Positions 50,930 through 58,853 of a DNA stretch of 58,853 nt are shown in pieces. A program made the translations under genes and the position numbers. The notes beneath the pieces were generated by a model. That model had not been told where the DNA came from, did no database searches, and was given only the letters and a program-made list of their open reading frames with translations. Origin of the DNA: an uncultured Bacilli bacterium. GTDB taxonomy: Bacteria > Bacillota_I > Bacilli_A > RF39 > UBA660. The DNA lies in assembly GCA_910586865.1 (NCBI GenBank), contig CAJUIY010000004.1, positions 1-58,853 on the forward strand. Reading direction: 5' to 3'. Positions within the stretch are counted from its first letter, which is position 1. The number at the start of each line of letters is the position of its first letter.

Positions 50930-53900
50930 ATGGGTAATTTATTAAGAGAAAAGAATGTTATATTATTAAAAACAATACTAATGATTTTAGTGCTTTTTAT
51001 TGCTTGTTTTCTTCCTAAGCAAGTGAAAGCAATTGCAGTTGGTACGCAGTGGCAATATTTATTTACAGGTGAATATCAAACTTTTACAGCACCGGAAAGT
51101 ACTTGGTATAAAATAGAGTTATATGGTACCGCTGGTGGTTATGGAAGAACCGATTGGACCTTTAAAAATGGAGGAGGGGCTGGTGCCTACACTAGTGGCG
51201 AAATCTATTTAGAAAAAGGAACAAAATTATATATTTATGTTGGAAATACTGGTGGGCATTCTGGTATGGTTTCTAAATGTTCAGGAGGTCTTGCAGGCTG
51301 GAATGGTGGTGCTGCTGGTGGTAATGATTCTAACTGTGATAGTAAACCAGAACCTGGTGGAGGCGGTGGTGGAGCTACTGACATTCGTCTAGTTCCGACC
51401 TCCTCTCCTACTGTATGGGATGAATTTGATAGCCTAAAGTCTAGAATTATGGTTGCTGGTGGTGGTGGCGGCGGTCACTATACTTATGTTGGTGGCTTTG
51501 GAGGCAAACTTTATGGACTTTCTTGTTATAGTGGTCCTGGTGTTCCAACACAAACTACGGGTTATGCCTTTGGTATAGGTCAAACTGGGAATGCCGGCAC
51601 TTCTGGAGAAGGAGGAGGTGGCGGTGGCTACTATGGAGGATACGTATCAACTAGTGGCGAAGGAGGATCCTCTTTTGTATCTGGATGTTATGGATGTGTT
51701 GCGATTGATAAGAATTCCACTAGTACCAACATCATTCATACAAATAGTAACGTTCATTATTCTGGCTATAAGTTTGATAATATTGTAATGCTTTCTGGAC
51801 TGGACTCTATTCCTAATAGTACTGGATTATCAGTCGGAAATGCAGGTCCTTATGGGGCGGCAATTATTACGGTTTCAGACCATCGCTCTAATAATAATTA
51901 TTTAAGAAATATCACAACGAGTAGTGGAACACTTTCTCCAACTTTTGATAAAATGACAGAAAATTATGATTTAGTCTTAGAATCTGATGTTAGCGAAGTA
52001 GAGATTAATGGTGTTTTAGATGATTTAAAATCAGTAGTAGGTGCTCCTAAAAAATATCAAGTAAAATATGGAGAACAGGTACAAGCAAGTATTCCTGTCA
52101 CAAATGAATTAGGGGAAGTTCGGGTTTATAAAATAACTATTAGTAGAAAGCAAATAGCAGCAGGAGAACATTCTTCTAAACTTGCTGATTTAGATTTGAA
52201 GGTAGTAAATCAAGGGGGATTAGTCCCAAAATTTGAATTTCAGCCAAATATTTTTGACTATCATATCGTAGTCCCTCCAAGTGTAGCAGCACTTGACTTT
52301 GATGCCATTCCACTAGATAGTGATGCCACTATTGTAAAAGAAGGTACAAATAAAATCTTGGGAGATTCTGGGACCATCAAAATAACAGTTTCAGCACCTA
52401 ATTGTGTAGATACGGTATACCAAATTCATTTCACAAAAGATTCGGTATCGAAGGTATCTAATCAATATTCTGCTATCCGCGAACCACAAGAATTTATTGC
52501 TCCTGTTCATGGAAAATACAGAATTCAACTTTGGGGAGCCCAAGGATTTAGCAATGGTGCTAGAGGTGGAGGAAAAGGTGCCTATACCAAAGGTGATATC
52601 ATTTTAGAAAAGGGAGAAAAAATCTACTTCTATGTTGGTGATAATACTTATAATGACTCCTATAATGGAGGAGGAAAAAAAGATCAAGGACTAAGTTTCA
52701 GTGGTGGTGGAGCTACGGATGTTCGCCTAATTGATGGTTCTTGGGATAATTTTAATTCTTTAAAGAGTCGTATTATGGTTGCCGCTGGTGGAGGTGGTGG
52801 AACCTATTGGGGTGTCGGAAGTAATGGAGGCGCAGCAGGAGGACTATTCTCTTATGATATTCCACAAATATGGGATGGAAATCTCAACCCGCCTTATTCA
52901 GTAAACACTGGTGCCACTCAAAAATCGTCAGGAAAAAAATTTATATCACATGTTGCTTTTTGCGATGGAAATGATGGTAAATTTGGAATAGGTGGAAATG
53001 GCTCATCTGCTCCTACCTGTGGTGGAGCTGCTGGAGGAGGAGGCTACTATGGTGGTTCTGGTGGTGGTGCTTCTAATTATCTTATGGCATCTGGTTCAGG
53101 AGGTTCCTCTTATATATCAGGACATAAGGGATGTCAATCAATTATGGAGAACTCCAGTGAGAATCATATTCTTTCTTCAAACAATAATATCCACTATTCA
53201 AATAAATACTTTACAGATACTAGAATGATTGATGGATTGGGCTATGAATGGGTAGATACCACAGGACCAACTTATGCACCAAATACGGATGCTTGGAGTT
53301 ATCCTGTTAAACTAGCAGATGGTGAGTATACTGGTCAACCAACGAATGATGGAAAAAATATTCAAGAAGGACAAGAAGGAAATGGGTTTGCCACTATCGA
53401 GCTATTAAACGATTCTAGCAACAATTATTTAGCCGACTTAAAAACGAATTATGGAACTTTCAGTAAGGATTTTGATCCATTTGAGAATAAAATAACACTA
53501 AATTTAGATAAATATGAACAACACTTTACTTTAACTGGAGTGTTAGCAGACAAAACGGCAACTGTAACAGGATTGGAACAATACCGTGTCGGACTTGGAG
53601 AGACAAAAGTAATTAATATTGCAGTAACCTCTGCCAATGGAGAAACTCGTATTTATGAAGTGACAGCCAAAAGAGGCAATTTTGCACCAGGAGAACACTC
53701 TACCAAATTAGATGTATTAAATATTAATGGAGGGAGTTATTCCCTAACTCCAGAATTTATTAGTATCGAAACAGACTATGAGCTAAGTGCACCATATAGT
53801 GCGATTGCCTTAGATGTAGATGCGATTCCTTATGATAATACGGCAAAAGTAAAAATAGAAGGAAATGGTTATTTAGGTAGTCAAAATGATACAATTAAGA

Positions 53901-56900
53901 TAACGGTAACGCATCCGGATGTACCAACAACAGTCTATACTATCAAAGTAAAAAGAGAAGAAAATATTGAAGGAAAAAAAGTAAGCTATGAATGTACAGG
54001 GGAAGAACAAGAGTTTATTGCTCCGGCTTCTACTTATTACCGAATTCAATTATGGGGTGCTTCTGGTGGTGTTGGAAAACGAGATAATGTCTATAAATAT
54101 CCAGCTGGACTTGGAGCTTATACGGATGGAGAAATCTACTTAAAGAAAAACCAAAAATTATATGTTTATGTAGGTTGTATGGGACAACATGCTTCCTCCC
54201 TTTCTTACTACATTGGAGGTCTTGGAGGCTTCAATGGTGGAGGAAAAGGTGGAGATGATGCCAACCATGATAGTGCTCCAGAACCAGGAGGCGGTGGCGG
54301 AGGAGCTACCGATGTTCGTTTAGTTCCATCTTCTAACAAAATTAATTATTGGGAATTTCCAAGTTTAAAATCCAGAATTATGGTTGCTGCTGGTGGCGGT
54401 GGTAGTAGTTACTATGGAGCAGCTGGAAGTGGTGGAATCTTATTCGGTTTTGTGGGCTATGGAGCTCAAACTTACCCAACTCAAAATTCAGGCTTTGCCT
54501 TTGGTAGAGGAGCAGATGGTGCCACTACCGATAGCGTAGGCTATGGTGGTGGAGGCGGTGGCTACTACGGTGGTGAATCTTATGCCTCTGGTAATGGTGG
54601 AAGCTCTTTCGTTTCAGGTTGTGACGGTTGTTTAGCGATAGAACAGTCTTCTACCGAAACGAATATTACTCATAAATCGGATAGTATTCATTATTCTGGA
54701 ATGGTTTTTGATAAGATTGCTATGAGATCGGGATATGATAATCAACCAACTCCAACCGATGGTTTTCAAACAGGAAACTTGGCTGATGGACATGCTGTTA
54801 TCACGGCAGCGAAACCTCGTAGTGAAAATAATTTCTTATCTAGCCTAACGGTAGATAAAGGAACCCTAACTCCAGATTTTGATATCTTAGAAAGAAATTA
54901 TTCTGTGAAAGTGGGACCAGATGATACTTCCATTACAATTGATGCGACATTAGATGATAATGATGCTACTATGACAGGAACTGGTACTTTTGATGTACCT
55001 GCTGGAAAAACAGATTTTCCAGTTACAGTAACGGCAGAAAATGGAAGTATGCGAATTTATACAGTTACAGTAGAAAGAGAAAAATCAAGTAATCCATATC
55101 CATTAAATATTGAAATGAAAGGATTAGTACCAACATTATGTAATGTGAACGCTTCTTATTGTAAATTAACACCAGGCTTTAATCCCGATACGAATAGTTA
55201 TTCTATTAAAGTACCAAGTAAGTTTGACTCAGTTGATTTTGTAGTAACAAAGGCCAATAAATATCAAACAGTAATTGGTGATGGTACTGTTAAACTAGAA
55301 AAAGGAGTAAATACCTTTACGATAGAAGTAGTATCCGAAGATGGACAAAATGTTTCTACTTATACTTATAGTATCGAAAGAGATATGGCAGGAGATGCTA
55401 ATATCAGTAAGTTAGAAGTATTAGATCCTGCAACTGATATTAAATTTGACCCAGATACGACAGAGTATGCTTTCTCTGTACCAAATAGTTATACTAGTGT
55501 AGTATTAGGAATTACGCTTCAAGATCCAGACTCTACGTATAAAGTAGTAGGAAATGAGAACTTTAAGACAGGATTAAATCTGGTGGAGATAGAAGTAACC
55601 GCACAAAATGGAGAGAAGAAAACGTATGTATTAAAGATTTACCGAGAACAAAGTGGAAATACGTTTATCGATGAGCTTAGAGTAGAACATGATAGTGTAA
55701 TCTATCCATTAGTACCAACCTATAATAAGACGATTCATGATTATACGGTAAATGTAGGAAATGAAATTGATGAAATCAATATCATCGCAACACCAGAACA
55801 CAGTTTAACTACTATTACAGGAGATGGAACGAAAAAACTAAATACAGGTGTCAATAAGTTTGAGATAACAGCAACATCAGAAGATGGTTCTGTTGATGTC
55901 TATAAGATATCAGTAATTCGAGAAAAGTCAAATGATGCGACATTAAAGAGTTTGGATGTATTAGAAGGTACCTTATCACCAAGCTTCCAAAGCAATACGT
56001 TAGTTTATGATGTGGAAGTATCTTCTGGAGTAAATTCTCTTACTTTAAATCCAGTATTAAATGATAGTAATGCGAAATATCGAGTAACAGGAAATAGTAA
56101 CTTTGTAGTAGGAAAGAATGTTGTCTATATTACGGTAACTGCTGAGAATGGTAATCGAAATATCTATGTGATTAATGTTACAAAAAAAGCAAACAACAAC
56201 AATTATTTAAGTGCTTTAGCGATTGCAAATCTAACATTGAATCCCATTTTCAACAAAGAAACGCAGAAGTATAATGTTACGGTAGCAAAAGATATTGCCA
56301 CTATCTTTGTTGCTGCAACACCGGAAGATAGTAAAGCAAAAGTTTCTAATACAGGTTACTACAATTTAGCACCTGGAAATAACACGGTTGATATTGTGGT
56401 AACTGCAGAGGATGGAACGAAAAGAACTTATACTATTGAAGTATTTAGAGAAATGTCTTCTGATAGTACCTTGGCTTCTTTAACAACAAGTTCAAAGAAC
56501 AGCTATACACCAGCATTTACTCCTGCTAATACGCAATATAATCTAGAAGTAGAACGTGAAGAAGACCGAATTACGGTAGTAGGAGTCAGTACCGATCCAA
56601 CCGCTAAAGTAACAGGAAATGGAACGTATGCTTTAAAGGTAGGAAACAACACGATTGATATTAAAGTAAAAGCACAAAGTGGTGCAGAGACAGTTTATAC
56701 CTTAGTTGTAAAGAGAAAAGCTTCTAATAATGTAAATCTTTCTATGCTGATTGCCAAAGAAAGCGTATTAGATCCTGTATTCGAGAAAAATACTTTAAAC
56801 TATGAACTTCGGGTCTTAGAAAGTGTGACTAGTCTTACTTTACTTATGAATCTAGAAGATCCAAATGCCACTTATGAAGTCATTGGTAATGAAAACTTTG

Positions 56901-58853
56901 TAATTGGTCATAATACCGTAAAAATTAAAGTAACGGCAGAAGATGGAACGACAACAAGAGAATACGTTTTAGATGTCTTAAGACAGGCTGCAGGCACTAC
57001 AAGTAATAGATTATTGAAGTTAGAGGTAAATCAAGGAACTCTAGATCCTGTCTTTGACCCAGATACGATGTATTATGAAGTGGAAGTACCAAATGAAACC
57101 GATAACATAGCGCTTGACGGAGAATTAGAAGATAAAAATGCAACCGTAACTGGCTTCCAAAATTATCCATTAACGGTAGGTAAAAACACATTATCTGTCA
57201 AAGTAACTTCTACGGAAAATATTGTTCGTTATTATCAAGTGGTAGTTACTAGAAAAGGGGCGAGTGAAGCAAGATTACAAAGTCTTACGGTAGATAATCA
57301 TACCTTTAGTCCAACCTTTGATAAAGATACTTATGAATACAGTATGACAACAGAGATGGATGCCTTAACCGTGAAAGCAGAACCATTAGATTCTAATGCA
57401 AAGGTAACCATAACAGGAGATATTGGATTACAAATGGGATCAAATCAAGTTCTAATTAAAGTAACAGCCGAAGATGGAGTAACGGTAAAAGAATATAAAA
57501 TCAATGTCGAAAGAGAAAAGTCGAAAAATAATAATTTGAAATCGTTAGTGGTAAATGGGCTGGCCCTTTCACCGGCATTTTCTAGCTCTACAACAGTTTA
57601 CGTTGCTACCGATGTTCTTCATGATATTAATAGTATAGTGGTAACGGCAGTGCCAGAAGATAGTAAGGCAACGGTCTCAGGAGATGGAGCCATTAATCTT
57701 GTTCCTGGCAAAAATTATATTGATGTTACGGTAACGAGTGAAGCAGGAACGAAGAAAGTGTATACGGTAGTTATTAACCGACTTGCTTCTTCGGATAATG
57801 ATTTAGCATCTTTATACACCTCAGAAGGAACGTTATCGCCAGTATTTAATAAAACAGTACATGATTATACAGTAACTGTTCCATATGAAGTAGATAATAT
57901 TGTAGTCAGTGGAACATTAAGTGATCCAAATGCCAGTGTGGTTGGATTTGATAAATATAAATTAGAAGTAGGAGACAATCAAATTACGATTACAGTAACC
58001 GCAGAAGATGGAACGGTGGACTTCTATCACATCATTGTTACTAGAGAAAATATTGTGAGTTCTCTACTAGAAAGTCTAAGTATTAAGAATTATAAGATGG
58101 ACCAAACCTTTGCTAGTGAACTATTTGATTATACGGTAACCGTAGATTATGAAATAACCGATTTGATTTTAGATATTAAGACATTAGATAAAAATGCAAC
58201 GTATGTCGTAAATGGAAATAGTAACTTTAATGTCGGAATGAATACGGTAGAAATTGTAGTAACCGATAGTTTGGGACAAAATAGTTCTACTTATACCATA
58301 AATGTCAATCGGCAAAACTATAGTAATACGTATTTATCTTATATTTATACGGATAAAGGAAATCTAGATCCTGTATTTACCAAAGAAAATCTATCTTATA
58401 AGGTAGAAGTCGATAGTAGTGTGGATACCATTCATGTGGTAGCATCCCCTGAAGTATCTACGAATACCGTAGAAGGAGATGGAACGTATTCTCTAAAACC
58501 AGGAAGTAATCTAGTAGCAATTACGGTAAAAACACCAGAAGGAATTAAGAGAACCTATTATGTCGATATCATCCGAAAACAAGACAGTCGAAATGATTTA
58601 ACGAGATTAAAAGTAAAAGCAAACGATGAAGAACAAACCTTAACACCAGCTTTTGATAAGGACACTTTAGAATATGAAGTAACGGTATCGCCATCTACTC
58701 CAAGTGTAGAGATATTAGCAACAACAACGGATAAAGCTTCTATTTCAGGAATAGGAGTGAGAACGTTAAAAGTTGGAGATAATATCTTTAATGTAACCGT
58801 AACGAGTGAAGATGGAGTAGCAAAAGTATATAAGATAACGGTACATCGAGCAC
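50930..58853 (+). CDS. Giant secreted protein with glycine-rich modules and cadherin-like repeats (partial, 3' end beyond window)
   Basis: Open for at least 2641 codons without a stop. A signal peptide (1-34, LLKTILMILVLFIACFLP then VKA) shows export. Three glycine-rich modules (about residues 40-320, 508-826 and 1017-1299) share the Gly_rich (ALK/LTK-like) pattern WGAxG, GAYTxGEIxLEKGxKLYxYVG, GGGATDVRL, LKSRIMVAAGGGGG and GGSSFVSG. Nineteen cadherin-like beta-sandwich repeats of ~88 residues (L..L....G.L.P.FDPDT..Y.V.VP..., ending VTAEDGT...Y.I.V.R) occur: two after each of modules 1 and 2, then fifteen in tandem from about 54827 to the end. No anchor is visible because the C-terminus is missing. 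ATG 50930 is preceded by GTGAT. Likely a cell-surface adhesin or fibre (inference). Confidence 0.9.
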   Translation, partial: MGNLLREKNVILLKTILMILVLFIACFLPKQVKAIAVGTQWQYLFTGEYQTFTAPESTWYKIELYGTAGGYGRTDWTFKNGGGAGAYTSGEIYLEKGTKLYIYVGNTGGHSGMVSKCSGGLAGWNGGAAGGNDSNCDSKPEPGGGGGGATDIRLVPTSSPTVWDEFDSLKSRIMVAGGGGGGHYTYVGGFGGKLYGLSCYSGPGVPTQTTGYAFGIGQTGNAGTSGEGGGGGGYYGGYVSTSGEGGSSFVSGCYGCVAIDKNSTSTNIIHTNSNVHYSGYKFDNIVMLSGLDSIPNSTGLSVGNAGPYGAAIITVSDHRSNNNYLRNITTSSGTLSPTFDKMTENYDLVLESDVSEVEINGVLDDLKSVVGAPKKYQVKYGEQVQASIPVTNELGEVRVYKITISRKQIAAGEHSSKLADLDLKVVNQGGLVPKFEFQPNIFDYHIVVPPSVAALDFDAIPLDSDATIVKEGTNKILGDSGTIKITVSAPNCVDTVYQIHFTKDSVSKVSNQYSAIREPQEFIAPVHGKYRIQLWGAQGFSNGARGGGKGAYTKGDIILEKGEKIYFYVGDNTYNDSYNGGGKKDQGLSFSGGGATDVRLIDGSWDNFNSLKSRIMVAAGGGGGTYWGVGSNGGAAGGLFSYDIPQIWDGNLNPPYSVNTGATQKSSGKKFISHVAFCDGNDGKFGIGGNGSSAPTCGGAAGGGGYYGGSGGGASNYLMASGSGGSSYISGHKGCQSIMENSSENHILSSNNNIHYSNKYFTDTRMIDGLGYEWVDTTGPTYAPNTDAWSYPVKLADGEYTGQPTNDGKNIQEGQEGNGFATIELLNDSSNNYLADLKTNYGTFSKDFDPFENKITLNLDKYEQHFTLTGVLADKTATVTGLEQYRVGLGETKVINIAVTSANGETRIYEVTAKRGNFAPGEHSTKLDVLNINGGSYSLTPEFISIETDYELSAPYSAIALDVDAIPYDNTAKVKIEGNGYLGSQNDTIKITVTHPDVPTTVYTIKVKREENIEGKKVSYECTGEEQEFIAPASTYYRIQLWGASGGVGKRDNVYKYPAGLGAYTDGEIYLKKNQKLYVYVGCMGQHASSLSYYIGGLGGFNGGGKGGDDANHDSAPEPGGGGGGATDVRLVPSSNKINYWEFPSLKSRIMVAAGGGGSSYYGAAGSGGILFGFVGYGAQTYPTQNSGFAFGRGADGATTDSVGYGGGGGGYYGGESYASGNGGSSFVSGCDGCLAIEQSSTETNITHKSDSIHYSGMVFDKIAMRSGYDNQPTPTDGFQTGNLADGHAVITAAKPRSENNFLSSLTVDKGTLTPDFDILERNYSVKVGPDDTSITIDATLDDNDATMTGTGTFDVPAGKTDFPVTVTAENGSMRIYTVTVEREKSSNPYPLNIEMKGLVPTLCNVNASYCKLTPGFNPDTNSYSIKVPSKFDSVDFVVTKANKYQTVIGDGTVKLEKGVNTFTIEVVSEDGQNVSTYTYSIERDMAGDANISKLEVLDPATDIKFDPDTTEYAFSVPNSYTSVVLGITLQDPDSTYKVVGNENFKTGLNLVEIEVTAQNGEKKTYVLKIYREQSGNTFIDELRVEHDSVIYPLVPTYNKTIHDYTVNVGNEIDEINIIATPEHSLTTITGDGTKKLNTGVNKFEITATSEDGSVDVYKISVIREKSNDATLKSLDVLEGTLSPSFQSNTLVYDVEVSSGVNSLTLNPVLNDSNAKYRVTGNSNFVVGKNVVYITVTAENGNRNIYVINVTKKANNNNYLSALAIANLTLNPIFNKETQKYNVTVAKDIATIFVAATPEDSKAKVSNTGYYNLAPGNNTVDIVVTAEDGTKRTYTIEVFREMSSDSTLASLTTSSKNSYTPAFTPANTQYNLEVEREEDRITVVGVSTDPTAKVTGNGTYALKVGNNTIDIKVKAQSGAETVYTLVVKRKASNNVNLSMLIAKESVLDPVFEKNTLNYELRVLESVTSLTLLMNLEDPNATYEVIGNENFVIGHNTVKIKVTAEDGTTTREYVLDVLRQAAGTTSNRLLKLEVNQGTLDPVFDPDTMYYEVEVPNETDNIALDGELEDKNATVTGFQNYPLTVGKNTLSVKVTSTENIVRYYQVVVTRKGASEARLQSLTVDNHTFSPTFDKDTYEYSMTTEMDALTVKAEPLDSNAKVTITGDIGLQMGSNQVLIKVTAEDGVTVKEYKINVEREKSKNNNLKSLVVNGLALSPAFSSSTTVYVATDVLHDINSIVVTAVPEDSKATVSGDGAINLVPGKNYIDVTVTSEAGTKKVYTVVINRLASSDNDLASLYTSEGTLSPVFNKTVHDYTVTVPYEVDNIVVSGTLSDPNASVVGFDKYKLEVGDNQITITVTAEDGTVDFYHIIVTRENIVSSLLESLSIKNYKMDQTFASELFDYTVTVDYEITDLILDIKTLDKNATYVVNGNSNFNVGMNTVEIVVTDSLGQNSSTYTINVNRQNYSNTYLSYIYTDKGNLDPVFTKENLSYKVEVDSSVDTIHVVASPEVSTNTVEGDGTYSLKPGSNLVAITVKTPEGIKRTYYVDIIRKQDSRNDLTRLKVKANDEEQTLTPAFDKDTLEYEVTVSPSTPSVEILATTTDKASISGIGVRTLKVGDNIFNVTVTSEDGVAKVYKITVHRA
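54827..58853 (+). repeat. Array of fifteen cadherin-like repeats within the giant gene
   Basis: Repeats begin near 54827, 55088, 55394, 55658, 55931, 56195, 56460, 56727, 56999, 57262, 57523, 57790, 58056, 58320 and 58588, i.e. about every 265 bases. They are conserved in protein pattern but diverged in DNA, so the array is old and should not itself be an assembly artefact. Confidence 0.85.

Noticed and set aside
51591..53228. Short plus-strand frames inside the giant gene (such as 51591-51788 and 52992-53228)
   Set aside because: They are alternate-frame readings of the glycine-rich coding sequence.
54827..58853. Repeat array as an assembly artefact or recent tandem expansion
   Set aside because: The repeats differ clearly in DNA and protein sequence, and the frame stays open throughout.
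1..58853. CRISPR array, tRNA or rRNA genes, prophage or defence cluster
   Set aside because: No regularly spaced direct repeats with unique spacers, no tRNA cloverleaf and no phage or defence gene block were seen on reading both strands.

Overview
The window is about 59 kb of low-GC DNA (by eye near one third GC) from a Gram-positive-type bacterium of the Bacillota. The gene set suggests an uncultured gut-type member of the Bacilli/RF39 ('Tenericutes'-related) radiation. Shine-Dalgarno sites are strong and of AGGAGGTGAT type, sigma-A promoters fit TTGACA-N17-TATAAT, two tRNA synthetase units have T-box leaders, and murC shows a wall-building metabolism. TGG is the tryptophan codon and TGA ends several genes, so the standard code is used and not the Mycoplasma code. 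The taxonomic placement is inference.

Layout. 0.1-16.2 kb: housekeeping genes, mostly on the plus strand: topA, a tyrosine recombinase, a ComN-like small protein, fused secDF, rel (ppGpp), dtd, an AI-2E-family permease, murC, rnhC (minus), a CvpA-like protein, a YigZ-family protein (minus) and a second AI-2E-family permease. 16.2-20.6 kb: an alanine T-box leader followed by a UPF0200-like P-loop kinase, alaS and holA. 20.6-30.2 kb: an unrecognised 715-aa protein, a TasA/camelysin-like anchored protein, ruvAB, a thymidylate-kinase-like protein, queA, a fusion of a VanY/VanXY-type D-Ala peptidase with TruB, and an unrecognised 562-aa protein. 30.2-40.3 kb: rpsO, pnp, queH, an M3-like peptidase, a His/Asp T-box, hisS, archaeal-type aspS, a Nudix protein, a 72-aa protein and proS. 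40.5-50.3 kb: a membrane protein with an internal duplication, an alpha/beta hydrolase (minus), a YgjP-like metalloprotein, a pair of helical-repeat (mTERF-like) proteins, an rRNA methyltransferase of the SpoU family, a CYTH protein, rimM, trmD and small unknowns. 50.3-50.9 kb: a gene-free stretch holding hairpins and a possible non-autonomous mobile element. 50.9 kb to the end: one giant open gene of at least 2641 codons for a secreted protein with three glycine-rich modules and nineteen cadherin-like beta-sandwich repeats. It runs off the window.

Most of the window is a translation, RNA-modification and genome-maintenance core: three synthetases, two queuosine genes, truB, trmD, rimM, a SpoU methyltransferase, rpsO-pnp, ruvAB, holA, topA and rnhC. 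The most unusual items are the peptidase-TruB fusion, the ten gapless 28-residue repeats next to a second small mTERF-like protein, the T-box whose GACAC specifier reads as Asp and as His ahead of hisS-aspS, the giant surface protein and the terminal-repeat element just before it.
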